Of a DNA stretch of 64,000 nt, positions 32,139 to 42,337 are shown piece after piece (position 1 is the stretch's first letter; the number at the start of each line of letters is the position of its first letter). The position numbers and the translations under genes were made by a program. Source of the stretch: Candidatus Bipolaricaulota bacterium (GTDB lineage: Bacteria; Bipolaricaulota; Bipolaricaulia; RBG-16-55-9; DRXL01); contig JANXCC010000001.1 in NCBI GenBank assembly GCA_025060395.1, positions 276 through 64,275 on the forward strand, given 5' to 3'. Under the pieces are notes generated by a model. It made no database searches. It was not told the origin of the DNA and worked only from the letters and a program-made list of their open reading frames with translations.

Positions 32139-35100
32139 CTAACGAGGCTCGGGGCGGTTGTGCTGTGCGAAGGTTTGGAGAATCTCTCTGTTGATTGGGA
32201 CATTGTGCAGAAAGCTTGTCCGAAGGGATTCTTCGGTGATTTGGTTGGCTACCCGGCAGACTTCATCGTGGGCTTTCTGTAAGTACACTTTGGCTTCGTC
32301 GGTGCGCCCGTTCGCGTGAAGAATTCGATAATGTGTAAAATAGAAGCGCTGCGCTTGGGTGATCATTCCGTGTTGGGTTTCAAGCACCTGCATCGCGCGG
32401 GTAGAACATTCTAACGCTACGCTGAGCTCCCCACGCCCTAGATGCGCCCGGCCCTTCTCTGAGAGCGTCCCGACTTCGAGCCCTTTCAGGCCCACTTCGG
32501 CCCAGCATACTCAGCACACGATCAAGATAGCTCAGAGCTTCGGTATAGCGCCCTTGCTCGTTTTGCGGTGTGCCTAAATTCAAGAGAATGACCCCTAAGC
32601 CCCGGCGGTCCCCCACCTCGTTCATCAGCTTATATGCACGCTCATAGCACTCTTGGGCACGTGCCCACTCCCCACGATCGCAAAAGACTAATCCAAGATT
32701 GTTGAGTGTTGCTGATTGTCCTCGCAGGTCAGCAGCAGCTTGGAATTCAGAAAGTGCTCTTTCTAAGTTCTCTTGAGCTTGTGCATACTCTCCTAAAAAG
32801 AGCTGGATGATCGCACTGTTTCTTAGAGCATACGCCTGACAACGCCTATCGCCTAACGCAGCCCACAGCTCTGCGGCATGTCGAAAGCACTCCAACGCCT
32901 GGTTGTGTTCGCCTACTTGGGCGTGAAATCTCCAATGTTGTAGAGGGCTCTTGCAGCCACAGAGCGATCCAGGAGTTTTTGGCTGATCTCGAGCGCTTTG
33001 CTCAATTTCTGTTGAGCAGCCTCGCGTCGGTCTGCAGCCAGCTCGATCCACGCGCTCTTCTGATAGGCGTGGCAGAGCAGGGCTGTCTCTCCCAGCTCTT
33101 GAGCCAGGGCGATCATCTCTGCGATGACGGCTTGGAGTCTCTCCAAAGCTGGCTTGATGTCGTAGATCGTGGGGAAGAGGTCCGTATAGCAATCTAAGAG
33201 TTCGAGCTTTGTCTTGCGCAGGCGTGCCGCGCTTTGGGTTTCAGCTTAGGGAAGAGCGCAAGAGCTCTTTTTGTGAGTGCGAGAGCTTCGCTGTACGCAT
33301 ACGCGCGCTGCGCCCGGCGAGCTGCTTGAAGCATATATGTGATCGCTTTCTCCCACAGCTGTGCTCGCTCACAGTGCTCAGCCAGCTCGCGTGAGAATTC
33401 GTCAAGACGATCTGGATAGAGTTTTTCTAAAGCTTCCGCGATCTTCTTGTGCCCCAGTCTTTTTTCGATCAGTGCTCAGCTCGCTATAGACGACTTGTTC
33501 AAGACTGGTAGTTCCAATGATCGTCCAGCTATAGCCGCAAGGTTTAGCACGCAGGACGCCCGTCGCAGTACAATCGCAAGGAGGTCTTGATGAGTTCTTT
33601 CAGGCTCTCCGGCACCTGCGCCGCGCTGATCTCATGGGTTGTGAGTCTCCAGCGCCCCTGGGGATCGCGCCGGAGGACGCCGCTGGCTACCAGCGAACGC
33701 ACCAGCTCCCTCACAAAGAGCGGGTTGCCCTCGGTCTCGGTGTAAAGCGTCTCAAGCACTGCACCCTCATACTGGTGTAGAAGCTGATTCAGCAATGAAT
33801 CTATCTCTTCTCGTGACAGTGGCGAAAGCACAAGCATCTGCACGCACTCTCTGGGAAGCTTATCGAGCCACGTGCGCAAGGCGCTGCCCTCACGCGCTTC
33901 TTCGATGCGATACGTCCCAATCAAAAATATTCGCTGATCTTTCAGATGGGCTATGAGATAGCTCAGATATTCTAAAGTCGCGCTATCGGCTCAGTGGAGG
34001 TCGTCGAGAAAGAGCACGACGGGGCGTTTGCGGGCAAAAAGCTCGAAGAGCCTCGTGAGCGCGGCAAACCAGCGGACCTTCCCATGAGGTGACAGGGGAT
34101 TGGGCTTAAGATCGGGAAATCTCTCGTGAAATCCCGAGATGAACTGGGCAAGCTCGCTGCGCCATAGGATAGGAAGCTGCGCGAGGGTCTCATCAGGGAT
34201 GTTCTTGAGCCCCTGGTGAGCGGCCTGGAGGATGGGATCGTAAGGTGGCCCATCAGTGTAGGCAACACTACGAAGGACGAGATACCTAGCCCTTGCCCCC
34301 TCTAAGAAATGCTCGACGAAGCGTGTCTTACCTACGCCGACCTCACCCCCAATCAAAAGAGCTTGACCTATGCCATTACAGGCTTTCTGCCAGAGATCTT
34401 TTAGGAGATGGCATTCGCGCTCACGCCCCACAAAGGGCATCTCGGTGGGCAGCTCAACGACACGAATGGGCTCTAAAGATGCCCCGCGCAAGATCCTCTC
34501 GTAAAGTGCTGTGGTCTCTGGCAAGGGGGAGACGCCAAGCTCTCGCTGCAGCACTTCACAGTACTGTTGGTACTGGCGCAACGCTGCTGGGCGATCTCCG
34601 CTGAGGGCGTAGAGCGTCATCAGCTCACGATACGCTCGCTCGTGCCATGGCACGACGTGCAGCACCTTCGTCCAGATAGAGATCGCTCTTTGAAGGTCGT
34701 GCTGCGCTTGGTAGAGTTCTGCGAGCTGCTCGAGAGCATCGATATAGAGTGACTGAAAGCGTTCGCTTTCGGTGAGAGCCCAATCTTCGTAAATATCAGG
34801 GAACGGCGGGCCACGGTAGAGCGCAATCGCTTGTTCCAAGGCCCTCACCCTGGCTGCGCTCCCCCTCTCCTAATGAATTACTCTGAACCGCACGGCCCCA
34901 CCAGAAGAGATGAGCCATCTCGTCCCGTTGGAGCCGAGCAGCTTGCGCAACAGCGAGAGGGCCTTACGGAGATTGGCCCGAGCGTGCTCTTCGTCGGCTT
35001 CGGGCCAAAGCAGATATGCTAATACAATGCGTGGGTACGCGTGATCCCGATGGATGACGAGATACACAAAGAGCTCCTTGACCTTCTGGGTTGGGAAGTC

Positions 35101-35163
35101 AAGGAGCTGTCCGTCTCGACGGACTTCAAGCTGCCCTAGGAGCCGGATCTCCAAGCGGGCCAT
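32139..35163 (-). pseudogene. Degraded AfsR/BTAD-type regulator with ATPase and TPR domains
   Basis: Read on the minus strand from 35163 behind GGAAGGAGGGCC, this was a protein of about 1000 residues. It had a winged helix (LLGQLEVRRDGQLLDFPTQK), a BTAD domain (RAISIWTKVLHVVPWHERAY), an ATPase with Walker A GGEVGVGKT and Walker B VVLFLDDLH, then TPR repeats. Damage includes in-frame TAG at 34870-34872 and TGA at 33991-33993, the latter exactly where DDLHW expects Trp. Frame changes occur near 33575, 33490, 33225, 32920 and 32490, and sequence between GRSLELPVL and EQVVYSELS appears deleted. The family couples signal sensing to transcription. Confidence 0.85.
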
Positions 35164-35242
35164 TAGCTGGCCCTCCTTCCGCGCTGACCCTCAGAAGCTA
35201 TTATACTGAAAAATCAGTGCGGAAGTTTCGCTTAGAATCCGG

Positions 35243-36847
35243 CTACGCCTCCTCGTACAGATAGCGCTTAATATCGAGCTTGCTCGACTTCTCGAAGGGC
35301 TTGTCTAAGATAATCAAGTCGTGGATGCTGTGCACGCGCTTGTACGGCGCCAAGTCTTTGCTCTTCTCTTTGATTGCCTCCCAGATCATCTTCTTCAGTT
35401 CTTCTAGGGAGTGCTTCTGTAAGAGCTCTGGCTTGGGGTAGACGAAGGCTTTAATGACCTCGACGCCCTTGCGCTTGCCCCCTTTAATCATGATCTCCTC
35501 GATCAAGGGGATCTGCTTCAGCTCGAATTCGACCTCTTCAGGGTAGACGTTCTTGCCTCCCTCTAGGACGATCACGTTCTTCTTACGGCCCTTGATGTAG
35601 AGCCAGCCGTCTTTATCTAAGTATCCCAGGTCGCCTGTATGGAACCAGCCGTCAGGTTCCAGGACTTTCTTAGTAGCTTCAGGATTTTTGTAGTAGCCCT
35701 TCATGATATTGGGCCCACGGGCTACAATTTCGCCGATGCCCTCCTCATTGGGATCGTCGATGCGGAGCTCCACACCAGGGATCGCGGGGCCTACTGAACC
35801 AATTTTATCGTTGAACGGCGTGCTGACCGTCAAGACCGGTGAGGTCTCGGTCAAGCCATAGCCCTCGACCATGCCAATCCCTAAGCGCCGAAAGCCCTTC
35901 ATCACCCTAGCGTCAAGTGGGGCTCCGCCTGAGAGAAAGTACTTCAGCTGCGCGTCCCCCACTAAGCGCCTCTTGATCTTTGTCCCCAGCAGCTTCGGCG
36001 CATAGCGCCATAAGAACCGCGCCAGCCGATTCTGCTGGATGGTCGCTTCGAGCTTCTCGTACATGGCATGGAAGAGCTTGGGCACTCCAACGAGAATATT
36101 CACTCGGTTCTCGGCCATGTACGTCAGCAGATTCTTATAGTCGTCGGTGTAGACCAGCTGAGCCCCGGCGTGTAGACAACAGACTAAGATAATCAGCCCA
36201 AAGACGTGATACCAGGGGGGGATTCCTAAGACCACGTCGTCTTCTGAAAAGTCGAGGCGGCTCAATGAGCTCGTTGCGTTGCTTACGATGTTGGCATGGG
36301 AGAGCATGACGCCTTTGGCGTTACCCGTCGTCCCGGAAGTGCAGAGCATGACCGCAACTTCATCAGGGTCGGCAGGGACGCCCCTCAAGCGCTCTGCGCT
36401 CAGCCAATCCCTCACGCTAGGAATGCCTGGGATCCGATCCATCGTCACGAGATGTTGAAGCTGGCTCTGATCTTTGACCATCTCGTAGTGTGGGGCATCA
36501 GAAACGACCGCGCCGACGGCGTCCATCTCCCGTAAGACGCGCTGGACTTCCACGGGCTGCCAGGAGGCGTCGATGGGCAGGACGACCCCTCCCGCTTTGA
36601 GGATTCCCAAGAATGCCACCGCCCAGTCAACGCGCGGTCTCCCGATGATCGCACATTTCTCACCCCTCTGCAGCCCACGCTTCCTTAAGGTTGCCGCAAA
36701 TCGCTCGGCGCGCTCCTGCAGCTCCGCAAACGAGATCTGCTCGCGCCCCGACGCAGTGATGATCTTGAGCGCGATCTTCTGGCCCTGACGCGTGAACGCG
36801 CGCTCAACGAACTCCACTAGCGTCTCCGTCTGCACAGCTATGCTCAT
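35243..36847 (-). CDS. Long-chain acyl-CoA synthetase (AMP-forming)
   Basis: ATG 36847 follows GAAGGAGGGTTC and gives 534 residues. The AMP-binding motif AVMLCTSGTTGNAKGVMLSH, the GYGLTETSPVL A5 motif, DGWFHTGDLGYLDKDGWLYI and KNVIVLEGGKNVYPEEVE with the hinge and lysine region place it in the ANL superfamily, near FadD. It activates fatty acids to acyl-CoA in two steps. It begins 10 bases after the thioredoxin reductase stop, sharing its operon. Chain-length preference cannot be told. Confidence 0.88.
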   Translation of the reverse strand: MSIAVQTETLVEFVERAFTRQGQKIALKIITASGREQISFAELQERAERFAATLRKRGLQRGEKCAIIGRPRVDWAVAFLGILKAGGVVLPIDASWQPVEVQRVLREMDAVGAVVSDAPHYEMVKDQSQLQHLVTMDRIPGIPSVRDWLSAERLRGVPADPDEVAVMLCTSGTTGNAKGVMLSHANIVSNATSSLSRLDFSEDDVVLGIPPWYHVFGLIILVCCLHAGAQLVYTDDYKNLLTYMAENRVNILVGVPKLFHAMYEKLEATIQQNRLARFLWRYAPKLLGTKIKRRLVGDAQLKYFLSGGAPLDARVMKGFRRLGIGMVEGYGLTETSPVLTVSTPFNDKIGSVGPAIPGVELRIDDPNEEGIGEIVARGPNIMKGYYKNPEATKKVLEPDGWFHTGDLGYLDKDGWLYIKGRKKNVIVLEGGKNVYPEEVEFELKQIPLIEEIMIKGGKRKGVEVIKAFVYPKPELLQKHSLEELKKMIWEAIKEKSKDLAPYKRVHSIHDLIILDKPFEKSSKLDIKRYLYEEA

Positions 36848-36857
36848 GAACCCTCCT

Positions 36858-37811
36858 TCACTCGATCCATCGTCCATCTTCAAGATATTTCCGGGCTTCT
36901 AAGGCAGCAATGCACCCATCAGCCGCGGCAATCACCGCTTGGGCGTATTCCCCAGAGAACTTTCTCACGTCTCCCACAGCGAAGACCCCAGGAATCTTGG
37001 TGCGGGTGCGCTCGTCTGTGAGAATATAGCCCTTCTCGTCCATCTCGAGTCTTCCCTGGAGAAACTCGGTATTGGGGCGGTGCCCGATGCTCACGAAGAC
37101 CCCCGCTACGTCACGAAGCTCAGAGAGCTTGCCCGTGGCTAGGTCTTTGAGCACGACCCCCTCGAGGCGCCGCTCTCCCACGATCTCTTCGACCACGACA
37201 TTCCAAATAAAGCTGAACTTAGGATGAGCTTTAACCTTCTCGACCAACAACTGATCCTTGGCGCGGATCGCCTTGGGGTCGTCGGGAGGATGACGGACCA
37301 CCATCCGCACCGATTTGACTAATTTCAGAAGAAAGAGCGCCTCAGTGAAGGCCGAATCCCCCGCCCCCACCACGAGAATATCTTTATCACGAAAGAAGTA
37401 GCCGTCACAGGTAGCGCAGTAAGAGACCCCTCGCCCTACGAATCTGTCAGCGTTCTTAGCAGGGAGCTTGACGGGCTCGGCCCCGGTCGAGATGATCACC
37501 ACGGGGGCTTCGTAGAGCCCTTGGTCTGTCTTGACGATTCTCTTGGCTCCGCTGACGACGAGATCGGTGGCTTCAGCAAGTGTGATCTCGGCCCCGAATC
37601 TTTGGGCTTGTTGGACCATACGCTGCATCAGTTCTGGGCCGAGGATGGGCTCGGGGAAGCCCGGGAAATTCTCGACCTCGGTGGTGTCGTTGAGCTGGCC
37701 CCCTGGAGTCTTCTTATCTAAGACAAGCGTCTTGAGCTTGGCGCGCCCGGCGTAGATGGCGGCCGTCAAGCCAGCAGGCCCACCACCAATGATGATCACA
37801 TCATAGCTCAT
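36858..37811 (-). CDS. trxB: Thioredoxin reductase
   Basis: The 317-residue protein starts VIIIGGGPAGLTAAIYAGRA (FAD) and has the redox pair CATCDGYFF, the NAD(P)H loop GAGDSAFTEALFLLK and the FAVGDV tail near FAD. This is the low-molecular-weight type. It reduces thioredoxin. VVRHPPDD rather than HRR in the second nucleotide site leaves NADPH specificity open. Its ribosome site is GAAGGAGGGCGGAG. The acyl-CoA synthetase follows it in the same operon. Confidence 0.9.
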   Translation of the reverse strand: MSYDVIIIGGGPAGLTAAIYAGRAKLKTLVLDKKTPGGQLNDTTEVENFPGFPEPILGPELMQRMVQQAQRFGAEITLAEATDLVVSGAKRIVKTDQGLYEAPVVIISTGAEPVKLPAKNADRFVGRGVSYCATCDGYFFRDKDILVVGAGDSAFTEALFLLKLVKSVRMVVRHPPDDPKAIRAKDQLLVEKVKAHPKFSFIWNVVVEEIVGERRLEGVVLKDLATGKLSELRDVAGVFVSIGHRPNTEFLQGRLEMDEKGYILTDERTRTKIPGVFAVGDVRKFSGEYAQAVIAAADGCIAALEARKYLEDGRWIE

Positions 37812-37836
37812 CTCCGCCCTCCTTCATAGACTTTCT

Positions 37837-37866
37837 ATAATAGCGTTTTGGGGGATGGTGACGCAA
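37837..37866 (-). promoter_or_regulatory. Candidate promoter of trxB
   Basis: On the minus strand TTGCGT (37861-37866), an 18-base spacer and TATTAT (37837-37842) precede the trxB start by 25 bases. Confidence 0.4.
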
Positions 37867-37936
37867 GTCATTGCGAAATTGTAAAAAGTTAGTAGACTAA
37901 ATTAATGAATCCTGGGAAGCTAAAGGAGGATTTTTT

Positions 37937-39226
37937 ATGGCAGTCAAGGCTCCAACACGAAGCTCCAAAGAACTCTTTCAGAGGATGGGGCAATACGTCC
38001 CTCGTGCTGTCTCGCCGCTAGCACCGTTTATTATCTCCGAGGGGCGCGGCGCCGTTGTCACCGACCTTGAGGGGAACTCCTACCTAGACTTCACTGGCGG
38101 ATGGGGCTGCTTGATCGTTGGGTATAGCCATCCTAAAGTCATACGCGCTATCCAAGAACAAGCGCAACGATTTACCCATACCGACTGTAGTGTCATCATG
38201 TATGATGTCTATATTGAACTGGCAGAGCGCTTAGCCAAGCTTGCCCCGGGACCCTCCCCAAAGAAAGCTGTATTCTTTAATTCTGGAGCCGAGGCCGTCG
38301 AGAACGCCGTCAAGATCTCTCGATCCTACACGAAGCGCAAGGCCGTTGTCGTCTTTGAAGGGGCGTTCCATGGCAGAACCTATATGGCCCTCACGATGAC
38401 TCACAAAGCCAAGCCCTATAAGGAGGGCTTCGCCCCTTTCTGCCCTGAGGTCTACCGCATGCCTTTCCCTAACCCTTACCGCAATCCCATGGACTTTGGG
38501 CGCTGGGAGAAGCAGCTCTTTAGCTTGGTCAATCCCGACGAGATCGCGTGTATTGTCTTTGAGCCGGTGCAGGGTGAGGGCGGCTTCGTCGTCCCCCAGG
38601 AAGGATTTGTCCAGTTCTTGCGCGAGCTGACTTACAAGCATGGGATTGTCTTAGTAGCTGATGAGATTCAGACGGGCATCGGCCGCACGGGAAAGTTCTA
38701 CGCGTGTGAACACTACGGCATCGAGCCAGACTTGATCGCGTTAGCCAAGTCTCTAGCTGCCGGGATGCCGTTGAGCGCTGTGGTCGGCGTGCAAAAGGTG
38801 ATCGATGCGCCAGGGGATAGCGCTATCGGGGGCACGTATGTGGGCAACCCGGTAGCGTGTGCCGCAGCCTTAGCTGTGCTCGAGATCATTGAAGAAGAGA
38901 GACTCTTGGATCGCGCTGTGGAGCTGGGAAGGTACATGCGGGAGCGCTTCGAGCAGATGAGACAAAAATACGAGATCATCGGGGACGTGCGGGGCCTTGG
39001 AGCCATGGTGGCCATCGAGCTCGTGAAAGATCGTGTTACTAAGGAGCCCGCCCCCGACGAGACGATGGCCGTCATCAAGGAGTGCTTAGCCAACGGGGTG
39101 GTCTTGGCCAAGGCCGGCTTGTATGGGAACGTTATTCGGATGCTCATCCCGTTAGTTATCCAAGAAACCGAGCTCAAGCGCGGCTTTGACGTCATCGAGC
39201 GCGCGATCGCCAAAGTGTCGCGCTAG
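37937..39226 (+). CDS. Class III PLP aminotransferase (GabT-like)
   Basis: The 429-residue protein has an AAAGGAGG site. GRGAVVTDLEGNSYLDFTGG, FFNSGAEAVENAVKISR, VLVADEIQTGIGRTGKFYA and IALAKSLAAGMPLSAVVG (PLP lysine in AKSLA) are class III marks. The closest pattern is 4-aminobutyrate or related omega-amino acid aminotransferases. Thermophile homologs can also act on ornithine or 5-aminovalerate, so the substrate is left open. It converges on the helicase gene with one base between the stops. Confidence 0.85.
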   Translation: MAVKAPTRSSKELFQRMGQYVPRAVSPLAPFIISEGRGAVVTDLEGNSYLDFTGGWGCLIVGYSHPKVIRAIQEQAQRFTHTDCSVIMYDVYIELAERLAKLAPGPSPKKAVFFNSGAEAVENAVKISRSYTKRKAVVVFEGAFHGRTYMALTMTHKAKPYKEGFAPFCPEVYRMPFPNPYRNPMDFGRWEKQLFSLVNPDEIACIVFEPVQGEGGFVVPQEGFVQFLRELTYKHGIVLVADEIQTGIGRTGKFYACEHYGIEPDLIALAKSLAAGMPLSAVVGVQKVIDAPGDSAIGGTYVGNPVACAAALAVLEIIEEERLLDRAVELGRYMRERFEQMRQKYEIIGDVRGLGAMVAIELVKDRVTKEPAPDETMAVIKECLANGVVLAKAGLYGNVIRMLIPLVIQETELKRGFDVIERAIAKVSR

Positions 39227-39227
39227 C

Positions 39228-41171
39228 TCAAAGTGGGCCGTAAGACATCTCGAGGTCTTCTGGCGGGAGCTCCTGAAGGAAGCGCGAGGGGGCGTTAAGA
39301 AGTAGTCTGCCGTAGAGAGTTCGTTGCGCGGTACATGACAGGTAGACTCGCTCCTTGGCTCGCGTCAGACCTACATAGCACAGTCTGCGCTCTTCTTCCA
39401 GCGCGCCCTCCTTGAGGCTGCGCCCATGGGGAAGGATATGCTCTTCAAGCGCCACCAAGAAGACATAGTCGAACTCTAACCCCTTGGCTGAATGTACCGT
39501 CATGAGCGCTACCCGCTCTTGCTCCCCCGAGTAGGTGTCGGCCTCGGCCATGAGCGCTATTTCTTCTAAGAATTCTCTCAACCCGCCGCGTTGCTCGTAT
39601 TGCCTGGCGTACCCAATGAATTCTTCGATGTTCCCCAGGCGCTCCTCAGCATCGAAGCCCTTCAGTTCTGCTAGGTATCCTGTGCGGTGGAGGATCTCCA
39701 CGATAAGCTCGCTAGGGCTGTGCGTCTGAGCGTAATCTCGCAAGTCTTTGATTAGAGCATAGAACTCGGTAAGTCGGTTGAGCCCCTTTATTTTTTCCCT
39801 CTCGGGGGAGGAGGGGGAGCTGAGTTGCTCTATAGCCTCCCACAGGGAACAGCGCGCGGCGCGAGCGTACTGTTGCAGAAGAGCTATAGTCTTTTCCCCG
39901 ATGCCGCGCCGCGGCTTATTGAGAATTCTTACGAGGCTCAGGTCATCAGCGGGATTGACGAGAAATCTCAGATACGCTAAGAGATCTTTGATCTCAGCGC
40001 GCTCGTAGAACCTCAGCCCGCGCACAATCTCATACGGGATGCCTCGACGGATGAGAGCTTCCTCAAGGACCCGCGAGAGCGTATTGATTCTGTAGAGCAC
40101 AGCGATATGATTGAGCGGGACGCCCTTAATATCGTGAAGATACGCGATCTGGCGTGCGACGAAGTCGGCCTCGTCGTGTTCGTCGAGGGCATAGTAGAGG
40201 GAGAGCTTTTCGCCCTCTGGACGCGCGGCGATCAGGTCTTTGGGTTTTCTCATGTGATTGTGTCGGATCACGGCAGAAGCCGCTCGCAGGATCCGTGCCG
40301 TCGAGCGATAATTCGTTTTGAGCTGGACGACCTTACAGGTAGGGAAGTCCTGCTCAAATTTTAAGATGTTCGTGGGATCGGCCCCGCGCCAGCCAAAGAT
40401 CGCTTGATCGTCGTCGCCCACAACGCAAATGTTCTCGTACTTTTCAGCAAGCATCCGCGAGAAGACGTACTGAGCGTAGTTTGTGTCTTGGTACTCATCG
40501 ATCACGAGAAAGCGAAAGCGATCGCGGTAGAAATCGAGAATATCTGGTCTTTCTTGGAAGAGCCGGACGGTCAGTCTGATCAGATCGGCAAAGTCCAAGG
40601 CGTTGCTCGCTTCTAGTGTGTGTTGATAGCGTCTATAGATCTGTTCGAGGAGCTCGAGAAGAGGGTCGGCGAAGACTCCCAGCCGACGGCTGGCGAACTC
40701 CTCGGGGCCGATCAGCTCGTCCTTGGCGCGCTCGATGACCTCGGCAACGAAGCCGGGACTCAGCCCTTCGTCGCTGTAGCCTAGCCCTTTAATCGCTTGA
40801 GCGATGACCGAACGAGAATCGTCCTCGTCGAGGATGGTGAAGTTTTGGGTATAGTTCCCTCCCAAGTGCTGGATCTGTTCGCGCAGGATCGCTGCGGCGG
40901 TCGAGTGGAATGTCTTGATCCAAGGAGTTTGGCTTGTCCCCACCAACCTCTCGACGCGGCGTCTCATCTCTTCAGCGGCTTTATTGGTGAAGGTCACTCC
41001 CAGGATATGCCAAGGAGGGACTTTATAATGGGCCATGAGATAGGCGATGCGATGGGTGATGGTGAGGGTCTTGCCCGAGCCTGCCCCAGCAAGGATCAAG
41101 AGCGGGCCTTCGAAGTGGACCACGGCTTCACGCTGATAGGGGTTGAGATCTCGCAAAATGGCATCCTCCAT
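39228..41171 (-). CDS. pcrA: UvrD/PcrA-family 3'-5' DNA helicase
   Basis: ATG 41171 follows GAGGTGAAGGGGCT and gives 647 residues. Helicase motifs include Q-motif LNPYQREAV, Walker A AGAGSGKT, motif Ia TFTNKAAEEM, motif II VIDEYQDTNY, GDDDQAIFGWRGA, LKTNYRS, MTVHSAKGLEFDYVFLV and VGLTRAKERVYLS. It unwinds DNA in repair and clears replication blocks. It is somewhat shorter than B. subtilis PcrA (739), ending soon after the last motif. The chosen start omits a low-complexity extension of the frame. Confidence 0.9.
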   Translation of the reverse strand: MEDAILRDLNPYQREAVVHFEGPLLILAGAGSGKTLTITHRIAYLMAHYKVPPWHILGVTFTNKAAEEMRRRVERLVGTSQTPWIKTFHSTAAAILREQIQHLGGNYTQNFTILDEDDSRSVIAQAIKGLGYSDEGLSPGFVAEVIERAKDELIGPEEFASRRLGVFADPLLELLEQIYRRYQHTLEASNALDFADLIRLTVRLFQERPDILDFYRDRFRFLVIDEYQDTNYAQYVFSRMLAEKYENICVVGDDDQAIFGWRGADPTNILKFEQDFPTCKVVQLKTNYRSTARILRAASAVIRHNHMRKPKDLIAARPEGEKLSLYYALDEHDEADFVARQIAYLHDIKGVPLNHIAVLYRINTLSRVLEEALIRRGIPYEIVRGLRFYERAEIKDLLAYLRFLVNPADDLSLVRILNKPRRGIGEKTIALLQQYARAARCSLWEAIEQLSSPSSPEREKIKGLNRLTEFYALIKDLRDYAQTHSPSELIVEILHRTGYLAELKGFDAEERLGNIEEFIGYARQYEQRGGLREFLEEIALMAEADTYSGEQERVALMTVHSAKGLEFDYVFLVALEEHILPHGRSLKEGALEEERRLCYVGLTRAKERVYLSCTAQRTLYGRLLLNAPSRFLQELPPEDLEMSYGPL

Positions 41172-41226
41172 AGCCCCTTCACCTCGGTGCTCCTCTCTCT
41201 TTGGGGAGGGGAGAAGGGCTATTATA

Positions 41227-42306
41227 TCACACAAGCTTGAGCTGGTGCTCTTCGAACTCGTAGGGTGCATGGAGGGGCTTGACGCTGATGCGGAACGTCT
41301 CAGGGCTGTTCTCAAAGCGCCAGTGGGCTTGGATTGGGCCGAAGGGTTGATCGTTCAGATGACTGGCCGCGAGGCGTGCCGCGAGCTGAATGATGCGTTG
41401 GATCGCTTCTGGGCTCTTGGTCTTCCAGTTGGCACGCACTAGGGCCATCGGCCCACGCGGCTCCAAAAGATAGAGCCGTAGATCCTCAGGAAGGAAGAAG
41501 TTCTGCAGGCGCCGCTTCTCTTCATCCGTGCATCCCACAACAATGGTGACGTCTGGAGGACACTTATAATATAAGGGAAACTCTATCAGCTCGAGGGCGT
41601 TGAGCGTCAGTTTCGACTTTTCTTCTTCCTTTAAGAGATCCGCCAAGCGCGGGCCGAAGTAAGGCACGGTGAGCTTGCAGCGTCGCTCTGCGGGAAAGTC
41701 CAAGACATCTACGCCCAGTTGGCGCGCCAACTCGCGAATCTTCTCTCGGTCAGAAGCGCGAAAACCCTTCAGACGCGAGCGATCTACCAGGCCTTGCTGC
41801 TCGGGGATCGTCTCGCGCAGCAGCTTGGCTGAGAGCGGGCGGAGCACTAGTCCTTGAGCTCCGGCAAGCTCACTAAGCTTCTCAAGATCGGCCGCACCCA
41901 GCCCGCGCTCGCCCACCACCTCACCGGTGACGATAAAATCCGCGCCGATGCGCTTCATATAACGCAGAGCCTTCTTGATCAAGAGCTGACGGCAGTTCAT
42001 ACACGTCTGCTTAAGGGGAGACTTAAGGCCGTTGCGGCTTGGCTGGACCAGCCGTGCTAACTCGCGAAAGTCTTTCTTAACGTTCTGGCTGCGGAACGAC
42101 GTCGGGCAGACCTCGTGAGCAATTTCCTTCACGGTGCGATGGATAAACCCCGTCTCGGAGAGAGGTGAGGGCACGGCCTCGTATTCTCGGAAGAACGGTG
42201 AGCGCAAATGAAGAAGACAAACTTCGATATTGGGCTGCTGGAGGATGAGCTTCGTTGCTAGAATGCTAGCCAAACTCCCCGAAAAGAGAACGATCGCTTT
42301 AGTCAC
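41227..42306 (-). CDS. PP-loop ATPase-like protein (MnmA/ThiI related)
   Basis: The 359-residue protein starts at GTG after GGGAAG. AIVLFSGSLASILATKLIL is a PP-loop, but the usual S-G-G-x-D-S reads S-G-S-L-A-S, so the motif is degenerate. CMNCRQLLIKKALRYMKRIGA with two cysteines and VTGEVVGERG then match the core of tRNA thiolation enzymes. A C-terminal domain of about 150 residues (TIVVGCTDEEKRRLQNFF) is not recognised. A tRNA sulfur-transfer or related adenylation role is likely but unproven. It precedes the helicase gene by 55 bases. Confidence 0.65.
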   Translation of the reverse strand: MTKAIVLFSGSLASILATKLILQQPNIEVCLLHLRSPFFREYEAVPSPLSETGFIHRTVKEIAHEVCPTSFRSQNVKKDFRELARLVQPSRNGLKSPLKQTCMNCRQLLIKKALRYMKRIGADFIVTGEVVGERGLGAADLEKLSELAGAQGLVLRPLSAKLLRETIPEQQGLVDRSRLKGFRASDREKIRELARQLGVDVLDFPAERRCKLTVPYFGPRLADLLKEEEKSKLTLNALELIEFPLYYKCPPDVTIVVGCTDEEKRRLQNFFLPEDLRLYLLEPRGPMALVRANWKTKSPEAIQRIIQLAARLAASHLNDQPFGPIQAHWRFENSPETFRISVKPLHAPYEFEEHQLKLV

Positions 42307-42337
42307 TTCCCCATCCCTCCCCCTTTCCCCTTAGAGA

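Noticed and set aside
41174..41222. Apparent inverted repeat of CTCC and GGAG runs upstream of pcrA
   Set aside because: Pairing is short and purine-rich only, with mismatches, and the segment includes the ribosome site.
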